From: Azorinus chamasolen
Taxonomy: Eukaryota > Mollusca > Bivalvia > Cardiida > Solecurtidae
Direction of reading: 5' to 3'
Assembly (NCBI GenBank): GCA_963576725.1
Contig: OY755240.1
Coordinates: 15,554,378-15,618,377, forward strand
DNA: 64,000 nt
Positions 36,341-47,530 of this stretch are shown piece by piece. Within the stretch, counting starts at the first letter, position 1. Each line of letters starts with the position of its first letter. The notes beneath the pieces are model-generated. The model did no database searches and was not told where the DNA came from. It saw nothing but the letters and a program-made list of their open reading frames with translations. Made by a program: the position numbers and the translations under genes.

Positions 36341-37804
36341 GATTTTTATAACAAAACGAACGGGATTCATTCCATGATTATGCATGTAAGAAATAATGAC
36401 ATCATGAATATCACTAAGATAAATGGGTATAAAAGCACATGAACACATCATTCTATATCATGGCAGAAACTTTGGAATGCCGGAATCATATTTATATAAT
36501 ATCATAAGCAAAACCCAGCAGCTCTAGGTCTACACTGTTTATAAAGCCGTCGTAGAAAGGCGTATCTCTGGAGTTAAGGGTGAAACAGTACGCATTTGCA
36601 TTTGAACCCCAAACTATTTGGCAATATCATTGCTCTCCTATGAACTGTTATCTAACATCCATCTAAGTCTTTCCACAATCGCCTGTCAGTTAAATCAGTT
36701 TTAGATTGTTTGTGTAGGACAGGTGTCTAATAAACGTGCTGGGGAAGCTTACTCAGGCATCTGATGTGAATGGAAATAAAGATGACGAGGACTGAATTGG
36801 CCGGTTGCAAACACCACAATGGAAATTATCTAAAACAGATAGAACAAATCCACAACACATTTTATTTTAACTTTCTAACAATAATTCCCTACGTGTCATT
36901 TTATTCCTAACGGTATGCTAATAAGTCCTAAAGTAAATCCAAAGTTTCTCTACCAGCATTTACAAATTAGACGTACATGTATATATACTGACGGCAATAC
37001 CATATGATTTACGAAAACCATGTATCCTCATGTCATTGAAATATAATATAATACTCCAATGGCGTTTAAAAAGATCGATAACTGATTTGAATAATAGTTC
37101 TCCGGATAACATAACACACCAGTAATCCCGACGGAGTCAAGATTTACTCAATAACCGTTTAAGAACTCTCCGACAGAGTTACTCTTTAAGACAACGAACC
37201 TTATACTTTCATCGAGAGCAGATGTCTTTACTCAAAAGCAGATGTCGTTGTATTTTGGAATATATTGTGTTGTAAATATCTAACACGTGTCGTTTCAAAC
37301 ATAACCAAACCACAATACACAGCGTAAATGGCATCATTAACAATGAGTTTACAGGCATTTATCATTTTAACACCCCCGCAAAAAACACACAAAAATACAC
37401 ACGTCATGCTTAAGCTAAAAGTGTAATGAATGCATAATATTTGATTTGATAAACATTCCGATTTAATCTAACGTTTGGGAAATGATAAACCGATTGTCAA
37501 ACAGATTGGACTTTGAATAGACGCTGAGTTACCAAACATCTCTTCTGGATCCACGTTATTTGCAATTGTCTGTTAAGAAGGCTTATCATTTGAAGGACAA
37601 TGTAACATTTTACTCTATTTTGCGACATCATGACACTGTTAGCTACGGTTGGAGTAAATTAGTATGCCACAAATAATATTCAGTAATTGTATTTTATTAT
37701 GCTTATTTTAGTTTGTTAAACGATTTATCCAACCGTTATTCTTTCGTTTTTAAAAGTGTTTTTTATTTTCCATTAAAATGTGTTCATTGTATAATTCATT
37801 TCAG

Positions 37805-38572
37805 AACATCTGCAGAACACTAGTATGTCCATTTACAAGAATACCGGAAAACGAACACTGCGTTATGAGTGGTAATCAATGGTTTGAAACTGGAATAGGT
37901 TTCACAATATCTATCACAACTACTGCAGATTTATATTTGTTAAACAATGTATACCTTATTTCAAGAGCATTCCTAGAAGTAGTCGGATTATCCACAATAT
38001 GTGATGTTTGTATCAACGGAGTATACTTAGGTATAAATCACTGTCATATTTATATAGAACTCAGTATAGTGCTGACAAAGAAATGTAAATATAAACATAT
38101 CGAAGCTTCTATAGCACCGGTTAAATATTCAGATATACAAGCCGACGTTCACCTAGATGGAAATGATTCAGTCAATGTATCATTTAAAATATTCCCCAAA
38201 TTAACAGAAGGCATAAACAAATATAATGGTCCGTTTAGAAAAGATTATTTATGTGGTAGTCTTAGATCATTTAAAATGCACAGTGTGTTTGATTGTCCAT
38301 ATGTTATTCTGAATGAGACCGACTACTGTTTCTGGATACACAATAACATGGATAGACAATATAACACTTGTTTGATACCATCCGATCATGAGCAAGTGCA
38401 ACCAAACATAGATATAGTATATGCACAAGGTACCGCTCAGGTTCGAATCTGCGTAAATACTTACCTTCAAGAATTTTGGTATTCTATTGGTGGTAGATCG
38501 ATCTACACATACGATAGCAGTATCCTGATTTGTGCATGTATTTCTGTTATTGCGTCGTCAAAATGGGTTTAA
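37805..38572 (+). CDS. Large exon of the same receptor-like gene, extracellular part
   Basis: The acceptor is tcatttcag directly before 37805, and the reading frame is open for 255 codons to the TAA at 38570-38572. It begins NICRTLVCPFTRIPENEHC, continuing the Cys-pair pattern of the previous exon, and has potential N-glycosylation sites (NVSF, NETDY). Near residue 170 it has a CPYVILNETDY motif of the kind that precedes the transmembrane bundle in mollusc adhesion-like receptors. A hydrophobic run (SILICACISVIASS) sits just before the stop and could be the start of a first helix. A frame one base over would read on into ggcattg|gtaagc, so the gene may be frameshifted here or may end as a membrane-anchored ectodomain. 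No convincing seven-helix exon was found downstream. Confidence 0.5.
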   Translation, partial: NICRTLVCPFTRIPENEHCVMSGNQWFETGIGFTISITTTADLYLLNNVYLISRAFLEVVGLSTICDVCINGVYLGINHCHIYIELSIVLTKKCKYKHIEASIAPVKYSDIQADVHLDGNDSVNVSFKIFPKLTEGINKYNGPFRKDYLCGSLRSFKMHSVFDCPYVILNETDYCFWIHNNMDRQYNTCLIPSDHEQVQPNIDIVYAQGTAQVRICVNTYLQEFWYSIGGRSIYTYDSSILICACISVIASSKWV

Positions 38573-41500
38573 TTGGCATTGGTAAGCTGACATTATTCTC
38601 TAAAAGTTATAAAACATCAACCGCACTACTACATAAAGCACATGCAAAAGAAAAGTAGTAACGTCAAATAGAAAAGCCATACACAAGGCCCAAACACCAC
38701 CAGACCATCGATGGAATATAAGTGACACACAATCACACAGCTGTTTTAAGATTTTTTTTAATATAGAAAGACGCACACTATTCCCATAAGCTGGCGAAAA
38801 GTTACTTTGTATGCTCATGTTCAAATACAATCAAAACATGGCGATTGCCAAACTGATCAGTGTAAGTCTATGAGTGGACATGACTTAAACATTAAATCAG
38901 GATCATAAATGATTTATTTAAAATTGTCCATTTTTTTAAATGTGAAATCCTTCGAAAGCAAAAGTGGTAATGCGAAATGAGAAAGTTGCAGACTCGGTTT
39001 TATTGAGTCTGTTCATGAGTAAAATTAAAAGTCCAACGCGACTCACGCCCCCTAGCACCGGCTCAGGCAGTATTCAATTTTAATAACATCAAAAATAAAG
39101 ATCCCGAAGGTCCAGAAAAAAATAACAACACCGAGAATGATGTACGTGGTGACTTTTCACGGCCGCCACGCAAGCACTTAACACATGTTGTTGTGAAGGA
39201 CATATATTCTGAACAGTTCGAAATTATCAAGCTTACCATGAATATCAAAGTTTTGGAAATGAAACATAAAAACAGTGCAGATCCTGATGACAGGGACCAT
39301 CCTAGAGGTTCCCTCTCATCTGGGTATACACTGTTTGTAAAGGCCAGCAATTTGAAAATGTAACTTCTGTATTCAGTAACATATTAGAAAAACACTGACC
39401 AATTCTGCCGATTCGCCACGTATAATTGTCTTCTTCATTGTCATAGGTCTATGCTATAATGTTCCAATAGTATACAGGTTATCAAACACGGTGTCCATGA
39501 AGCGGAAACTTATATCGGTCTACAATGTTTGTTTCTTATAATTTTTACTAATTTACTTCAGACGCATGCATAAATCGTGTTGTTTCATTCATTTGATGAG
39601 GTATGTATTGCATCCAATCCAAAAGGCCCACGTTAATATATGTCAAAAGTAACACGGATATAAGCAAGTGTACACCCTTGCGTTTCTTTGACTGAAATAT
39701 ATAGCATTCAGTTTATCTATATTACCCTCTTGTATTTTCATCTGTTCTCTAACATATACAGTAATTTTCATTATATTTTGCACACTAATATTGTCCGATA
39801 CTATCGCCATCAACGTATAGTTCTTAGAACTGCAGCCTTTCCCAAACAAAAATATGCACCTAGAAAATTAAAATATAGAACAGAAACCAGATAGTAAATG
39901 CCACACGAAAGCTCACAGCAATTTTAGATCCGACAATGAAGACCACACGCACAAATACATACACACAGCGTTCACCATACTGTTTCATTCCTGATCAGTA
40001 CCGACACCAAAGTGGCCACGGCGTATCTCAACTCTGTAAATCGCCAATAATTCAAATCTAATAGCCGCTAATCTGAAAATGTCACTTCCGTATTCAGTAA
40101 CATATTAGACCAATTCTGCTGATTCGCCACGTATACTTTGCTTCTTCATTGTCATCGGTCTACGCTATAATGGTCCATATTCATCGAATACAAAGCATCG
40201 TGGGAAGCTATAACTAACACATGAAATGTAGTTAAACCAAGTATGAGAAGCCACACACAAGACGCAAGCACCACCAAAAGATAGATTTATTTCAATATTG
40301 TGCAAGTAACATGGTTATAATAGCAATACAGTGAAAAAGGCAATGCACATGTAAACATCATAAAATAATTAATGAACCATGTCATTGACATCAATATCAA
40401 GGATGACACAAAAAAGTGAATATGATCTTTTATTTCCATTGCGGTCCTTGATAAGCATCGATAGAAAGCGTGTCACTCACGCACAAAGTCACATACACAC
40501 AAACACCCGCACACACATCAACATCAACAAACGCACACGTCCAATGTATAAACATTCCAAACATCAACAACCACACAAGTACAAATACATAAGACAAACA
40601 TAAAAACTAGTGTAACAAGGAGAGTGGCAAAACCACCACTGCGTAAGATTCTGTCAAATGGTCATAAAATGCCTTACTAGAATGCAATAAATTGGCTGGA
40701 CTGGATGTAGGGCACTTAATAAAACAGTTTACAGCACCTAATCATCGGTTAAAGCTTTTGTTTTCTCAATCGATGTGGATTATTTAAATCAATGTGTACT
40801 ATGTTTTGACATTTTCTAACAAATATTACATTAATGGAACATTATCAGATGTTGTACTCATGTTGTGTATTTTATTCAACTGTGGAAAAAGATTAAAGAT
40901 ATACAAATCAACTTGTTTTTATCTTTATAATATAAGATTACGCCTCCTGAAAACGAATGGTCAACACTATTGCATATGCCAGGATTGTTTAGTTTTGTTT
41001 ATCTAACCAATTCATAATTAATGTATGTAACTACATCTCACCTATCACAGTAATGCCCAACAGCCATATAGGTTTTCTGAACATCAACATCTAACATTGT
41101 CTATATTCGTGCCTGAAACACACCTCTTTCTTTTGAATTGCAGTCAAATCGAAGAGAACGTGGTTACCGTATACTATATTTGAATATGCACCGGAACAGT
41201 CCTGGGTATCTAATTCAAACATTTCTAGATCTGCAATGTATCTTTATCCAGTTCAGTGCCAACATTGTCATCTGCTTTATACATGTTCGTCTATGTTTCG
41301 TTTGTAGAGTGTGCGTTTATTCAGTTGCTTTATAAAAGGTAGACATAAAGGCAAAGCGAGACATGTTTCCTACAGAGGTTCCTTGGTAACCGTTATCCCT
41401 ACTCGTATCATTTCAACCACACAGCTGGCGCACAAAGGACGTCACATATTGTTTTTAATGATAACGCTGTTTGAAATGCTCAGTTGCATTTCATTATTTA

Positions 41501-41970
41501 AAAGTCTAAAAATCATTGTTTTATTCTTGCATTGACTAAAGTCGCATAATTCATACTAAACTATACGACCGCATATTGCATTTATGTGTTTGAACAATGA
41601 GAAGCGAATTGATTGAAGTAATATTATAATTATATAGAAGCGAATGGCATTATGCCAATGCAAACAGCTACATGTGTAAGAACATGGCGATAAAGTAAAC
41701 CCATCGTTCAATTGAATATAAATATCGGTCTTTGGAGACAGGTGACAGCTTGATGTAGGATGCAAGTCATGCAAATACTCCCTTAGAAGCCTTCTTCAAA
41801 ACATTCATCCTGCATTAAGCAGCCCCCTGCCTAAAAGTATTTGCATTCATCTCTACTAGAAGTCCGGTTTAGAGGGGTTTTACTGTGTATGCGAACTAAT
41901 ATTATCGATTACGCAGTGACGTCTGTGTACTGTGTCAAGTCATCGCAACATTGACTACGATAGTATACAG
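38573..41970. other. No clear gene; satellite monomer and duplicated segments
   Basis: A satellite monomer lies at about 38939-39216. A hairpin core ('cagtgcagatcctgatgac' facing 'catctgggtatacactg') follows at 39272-39350. A ~110-bp segment is directly duplicated at 39352-39468 and 40072-40178. A possible splice acceptor (gaattgcag at about 41143) precedes an open stretch with a hydrophobic segment near 41220-41300, too weak to call an exon. A diverged MITE remnant is at 41810-41886. Confidence 0.4.
38939..39216 (+). repeat. Dispersed ~285-bp satellite monomer, full copy
   Basis: Contains 'aatccttcgaaagcaaaag', 'gactcggttttattgagtc', 'cccctagcaccggctc', 'gatcccgaaggtccag' and the tail 'acttttcacggccgccacg'. 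It then reads 'acatatattctgaa', the start of the next unit, so the repeat boundary matches that in the capsid-gene dimer. Confidence 0.8.
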
Positions 41971-42176
41971 TAGAACATCTCTTAGTCGGCCATTCATTTA
42001 TTGCAAAACAAAATAATATTTAAAAACCGACGGTTGCTTAATGCGGGGTAAAAGTAATACAGAAAGTTCCTATGGGATCGTTCTGCATTACCTTTGAGCT
42101 GCATTAAGATGTTACATGCCTTATAGACCAACAATTAAACCTCGTTTGGATGGTCTCTTATGAGAGGTTCTACTGT
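41971..42176. mobile_element. CAGTAAAACC-type MITE (diverged)
   Basis: Left end 'acagtagaacatctcttag', right end 'atgagaggttctactgta', central hairpin around 'gttcctatgggatcg'. It abuts another MITE at 42178 with almost no spacer. Confidence 0.7.
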
Positions 42177-42177
42177 A

Positions 42178-42538
42178 CAGTGCTCCCTCCCTACAACGGC
42201 ACTCTCAATAACGATTCCCTCCTTACAACAACGCATGTCACTGTTTCCGAAACATCAAGACTCCAGAAACAACTGTTTTCCATCGTATTTTCTTTATGCC
42301 TCCATCAAACCCTATGTTGTGACCACTCTTTAGAATTGTCACTTTGTGACGATTCTAAAGAGTAGTCACAACATAGGATTTGATAGAGGCATAACGGTTT
42401 TAGTTCTCAAAATACATCTTATCTGATGATCTGCAAACAAGCTAATTATCTTTGATTTTCCCTCCCTATAACAACTCCCTCTGAACAACACACACAATCT
42501 TCGTATCCCAAAATGTGTCGTTGTAGAGAGGGAGCACT
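42178..42538. mobile_element. MITE with CAGTGCTCCCTCCCTACAACG ends and an internal 97-bp palindrome
   Basis: The inverted ends CAGTGCTCCCTCCCTACAAC and the complement of TAGTGCTCCCTCTCTACAAC enclose 360 bp. The ends are reiterated inside ('ctccttacaacaacg' near 42220, 'ctccctataacaactccct' near 42465). An almost perfect palindrome with ~47-bp arms occupies 42296-42392, turning at 'cactttgtg'. T/A flanks suggest a TA target. No coding region. Confidence 0.85.
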
Positions 42539-42539
42539 A

Positions 42540-45500
42540 TAATATGTACTCACTAAATATAGAAAAATATGGGGATACTATAAAGTCGGACATACTGACC
42601 TTTAGCATTATTCTGCTATATAGACCATGTAAAATAAGTCATAGTTGACAGGTTGTATTAAAAATCTTCCAATCAGTTGATTTTATTTTCACAAATTCAA
42701 TCGACCAAATACGTCTAAGGCATTCCTTAAAAATATAATCGATTCTGTATTAAAAACCCGAGCAGAACCGTTATTCCAAACGACATCTTATATGATCATA
42801 AAAACATAAAACACGCAACAATAATTATATTTTTGTTTTATTATATCGATCAGTTCAACCGATCCAGGCGCATGTGTTCCCATTTTTTTGTTGCAAATTC
42901 ACGCTACAAGTAACAGAGTGAAGGCAACATCTCAAGCTTTTCTTAAATAGCAGAGTTATTCTCTGAACGATTATTATAGCAGAATAAACATGAATATGAT
43001 ACATCACTAATGGCTGATTCAACAACTGATTCCATAACAGATGTGTTTGTTTGTAATCAAATAGTTACTTCTCCAGTTCGTTTATTCCGCAAAGGTAAAC
43101 TGTTGGCGTTAAGTGACACACGCTTTAAATAATTGTTTGCTTTTTCAATTAAATAAGCAAAGAACAATTAGCGATTCTAGCATACTTTACTTTGAATGTT
43201 GAATTGGCTGAATGTGGGATAAGCGTGAGGCTGGTTACCAACAAATCTGGATCAAACCGAGGGTAGCATTCTTTGTCTACTCCGGCTTTCATCATAATTG
43301 TGGGGGTTGTTTTTAGATTTCTATGGTAAAAGTTTCATTTCTTATTTGTTTTTGTTTTTTTACACTTAATATTCCCTGTCAGAAATTACCGCGATAAGTT
43401 TTACTTGATACCCGTTATTTTAGTGGGTTTTGATGAGTTGCAACATCAAATAACCAATAGCATCAACTCATAGAACATATAGTTTCTTAGTTTGAATTGT
43501 ATACATATTTTGCTTTGTCAATCGCAGTCATTTGAGGTGTATTGGTTTGTCAATGGCTTTATGGTACATGTATATGCAATTATCTGGTATATAAATACTT
43601 GCTTGTTAATATAGAATATAGCTGTTTTACTCGTACATTATGTATTACACATATACAGTAGTGCCCCTCTATAGCTACCACTAAATTAACATGTCCCGGT
43701 TTTATAATTAGACCAAATGTTGATACCTACTGAATATTCATGGACAAAAGAATCACAATAATCACAACGAAAGGAGGACATTGTAGAAATTGTAGAACCT
43801 AGAGGAATAGATCTACCAGATTCGATTAGCAAACAGAACAGACCCTTATCAGACGGCCTCTAAAAAGGTGTTTATAAACGGGAAAGGGTTAATAGATGTA
43901 CCAATATTTAAAACATGGATGCTTATTGCAGGGCGAACATTTTGCAACAAACTCCGACAGGTGTTTTTGCATATATTCGTCCTGCATTAAAATACTACCT
44001 ACCTATACAGTAAAACCTCTCAAACTTGACCCGCGGTCTGATCAGGGTATTGTCTGCCATTTTGCTATTTTGAAAAGTTAACATTATAAACATTGAACTA
44101 AAACATATTCATAATGTTATTACCTATTATATGAATACTGAACAGGAAATGGGTTAAGATACAGACTTTTGATGCTACTAGTAGAGGGTAAGTGTTTGAC
44201 TGTATTATTGTATATTGGGTGTTAACCAGGTAGTGACATTTCAATATATCCGAACACTTTATACCACTTGTAAATTACTAAGAAATATAAACAAACCAGC
44301 ACCAACAACCTCCTTGATGTTGCAATTGTCCTTATTTCAAGCTCCCTGATTTCGAATCACATGCATCAACGCCGATATAAAACGAATGAAATACATAAAA
44401 ATCATTTCATAAGTATGAGTATCTCTCTCCACATAAACCCAAAGCTATGTTTGAAATAATTGTTCAGTTTTGTAGTTATCTCTCTTAGAGTTTCTCAAAG
44501 GTACCTTGTTATGTGTATGCCTGCTCTTACCATTTTTTTTATTTTTTTTTGTTTAATATGAACCTATTGCACCATTTTTACACATTGCTACGCCTTTGCA
44601 AACGTAATAGACTCATGTCGACACACAATCAAACCTCAATCATTGTATTTGATTAGCAACATTGACAGATTGGGTCGAGGTTATAGACAAATACTCCTCA
44701 CAAGCTGCTGTGTGGCTCCTTCATTTCATTAGTGACGTCTAGAGGAGCCCTCTGACCAGGGTGTACACTGGATGTCATTGAATTGAGTGTGTTGGTTTTA
44801 CGATACTGCGACTCTGAATAGCGCCGATGAATGATGAAATAACATGATGATGAGGGGTGGTTTCAGGAAGATTATTTCGGCTAATCTCATTCGCTGCTAA
44901 GCAGCGCATGGGATCAAAACACTGACCAGCCTTCCTTATAGTTCTAGGCAGTGGGGATAATCTCCGTCAAATAAACAAAAACATCCCCCGTGACAATTAA
45001 GCCCTAGAACCACTGCAAGGTCGGAAGGTCTCTGGGGGTGTAATTGAAAATCCTCCAGCGACCCCATATATGGGACATAGGCAAACTGTGTAGACGCTGA
45101 TCAGACACCGCATAATGCGGCGTCTGATAAGCGTATGCACTGTTTCCTGATAGGATTTTCAATATAAAACAAAACGAAATTGAAAACTTAGGCCAGGCAC
45201 CCTTAACATAAAAATGGACTAATCAAATATAAACATGGAAGAATCCACTGGGCGCAAATGGGTTAAATACTGATGGACTATTTCACTCTGATAAAAATAG
45301 AGTTGAAAGAGTTACGGATACTTATCTGTCTGTAACAACCATAGGCAAACAATTAACCCTTTCCATGTTCTATATGTATTCCAAATTTCAATAACTACTA
45401 AATATTCATGGACAAAAAGGTTAAATGAAATGCGGAAGATGGAACATTGTACATAGCCATTTTAGAAAAATAAGAAACATTACCAAATTCAAGAGCAGAC

Positions 45501-46610
45501 CCTGAACAGATGGCTCCTATAGCAGCCGTCTGCTATGTGTCTATTCTGTTTGCAGATGCGTGAAAAGGTGTTTATGAAAAAGGTGTTAACTTTCTGAAAG
45601 TGATAATACACTGTGCTAGTGGTCCCACAAATAGATCTCCCCTCGCAAGATATAAGGATCCAAACGGATTACCTCTTTCACCTGTTCCCTGTTCAATATT
45701 TATGTTAGAAATTAGGACATCATGAATATTTATTAGCTGAATTTATTATAGCATATATACACATGAGGTTTTGGTAGAGGTAGAAATTGTGGAGTCATAT
45801 CTCTTATTGTCTCCTAAACAAATGAAGCATACACTGATAAGATGGCTCCTCTAGGAACCGTCTGTTCTTGGACTATTCTGTTTGCAAATGCATGAAAAGG
45901 CGTTTAAATGAAGGAAAGGATTAAGTTCTTTTTAACATTTTCATCACTTGAGTAATTATAATACTCTCTGCGAACAGTTTTGGCTCCATACGAGGCACTT
46001 GTTGTCTCAGGTCCGGAGGTTATAAATTTTTTTGCTTGAGTCTGAGATCATTCTCAAGCATCTGATAGGTTAGATTCAGAGAATAATCTTAGACTCGGAC
46101 TCAGATGTTTTATATATAACCTTGGACTCCGGTTATAACTGGTTGTCTCATCTGGATCTAAACTGTGTGACTAACGGCACATGCATATGTGAACTAGAAC
46201 TGGTCAGGACCAAACATGATCTAGCGCAAGTGGGTTGTGTTTAATTTTGTATTGAAGCGATTGTTAAAATTATGTTTCATTGTTTACCGTAACTATCTAG
46301 AGTATGAGGACAGACAGCGTCTTAACCTATCCTGTCTGCATATTGGAATTATATCGTTATAATAGCGCCCATACGAATGCCTTGCTGCGTAGGCCTACTG
46401 CTATGAACATGAAATCGTAGAGTTTCGAAGACTATGGAAACCATATCAGACACTTCACTCTTACACCATGAATATATTCTTATGTAAGAAAAAATGACAT
46501 CGTGAATATTAACTTGATTGTTTTGAATGGTATGTTAACACGGTAAAGCTTTACCATGGCAGACACTGTGGAAACAGGGTCTGCCCTATTTGCAACGGCA
46601 TTAAAGGCGT
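42540..46610. other. No gene seen; several hairpin MITEs
   Basis: No coding signal. Hairpin MITEs or fragments lie at about 43722-43893 and 45356-45590 ('aaccctttccatgttc' to 'gaaaaaggtgttaac'), and at 45680-45925 and 46444-46620 (right part only). A related core with 'gatcagacaccgcataatgc' and its partner is at 45092-45150. A second fold-back type, 'ggtccggaggttataa' facing 'ttggactccggttataac', is at 46010-46140 and resembles 49447-49635. Partial CAGTAAAACC MITE ends lie at 43655-43690 and 43985-44030. Confidence 0.45.
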
Positions 46611-47061
46611 ATACGAGGTGTGTTCAAAAAGTTCGTAGACAATGATTACTGACGCCTTTTTTAGCGTCGTTATACCCCTTATACATTCATAATAGTGATA
46701 TATGCTCTAAATGGCATTTATACTCAACATTTGACAAATTATATCAAAACTACCTAATAGTTATGTGTAGTTTTGAGAATGAACCTTTTATTTAGCGCCG
46801 CAGTTCGAATTCCAATACTTTTTCAAGAAGTAACGTTCTGTGCAAACGCATTAAAAATGTAGGATGACGTTTACTTTACCGCTCCATAATCAACGTTCTT
46901 GTGACGTCATATAACGTTAATTTGAATGTCGTCTGACACGTGTGAGAGTTCCTGCATGCTTGTATCGGAAAACGGACAAGAAAAATGACGTATTTTGATA
47001 AGGAGGAACAGCGGACGGTAATTAAATTGTGTGTTTCCTTGAAAAAAAATTCGTCGGGACT

Positions 47062-47326
47062 ACTGCACTTTACCGGTACGTGTACGAGCATTTTGACAAC
47101 TTTGCAACATCGGAGCTTTGACAACTTTTGTAATATCGGAGCAGACTAAGAACCTGGATTTCTTTGATTATTTTTTCTTCAAGTTCATGCGTTTATTTGC
47201 TTCATGTCGGGGGCTACCGCCCCCAAACCCCCGCTTTTACGAAGGCAGTCACCCGATTCAAATAAAAATGGCGGCGGACATTGTTGTTTATGCACATGCG
47301 CAGTTCACGTACCGGTAAAGTGCAGT
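47062..47326. mobile_element. 265-bp MITE with ACTGCACTTTACCGGTACGTG ends, inside the mariner
   Basis: The inverted ends ACTGCACTTTACCGGTACG and its complement bound a non-coding interior, which includes 'gctttgacaacttttgtaat' and a GC-rich 'gggggctaccgcccc' stretch. It interrupts the mariner transposase remnant. A diverged copy is present at about 56455-56605 in the other orientation ('gccccaatttccaaaccc' to 'gtaccagtaaagtg'). Confidence 0.8.
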
Positions 47327-47335
47327 CTAGCCAAA

Positions 47336-47463
47336 ATGGGGACTACTAACACAAATGATCTTCTCAAATCTGCGACCGGGAAGCCGTCCGTGTGTAGATA
47401 TGGGGACTACTAACACAAATGATCTTCTCAAATCTGCGACCGGGAAGCCGTCCGTGTGTAGAT
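47336..47463. repeat. Perfect 64-bp tandem duplication
   Basis: 'atggggactactaacacaaa...gtgtgtagat' occurs twice head-to-tail with no visible difference (47336-47399 and 47400-47463). It lies within mariner transposase coding sequence and shifts its frame. The identity indicates a recent event or an assembly artefact. Confidence 0.95.
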
Positions 47464-47530
47464 CGCTTGTTTACAGGTGGCATCGGCGGTTTTCTGACGG
47501 GAGAGGATCGAACAAAGACAACCAGAGAGG

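Larger units (their letters stand above)
46612..47530 (+). pseudogene. Mariner-like element, 5' end with broken transposase N-terminus
   Basis: The element begins at about 46612 with 'tacgaggtgtgttcaaaaag', a typical mariner terminal repeat. At 46985 an ATG opens FDKEEQRTVIKLCVSLKK, resembling the first helix-turn-helix of mariner transposases. After an inserted MITE (47062-47326) and a 64-bp tandem duplication, the frame resumes as LVYRWHRRFSDGR (about 47465-47505), the second DNA-binding helix region with the characteristic W-H-x-R-F. Coding similarity stops near 47530. The catalytic DD(34)D domain is absent, so it is a truncated, inactive 5' remnant. Confidence 0.7.

Noticed and set aside
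41138..41335. Possible further receptor exon with a hydrophobic segment
   Set aside because: There is an acceptor-like gaattgcag, but the frame has no matching donor or recognisable receptor motif.
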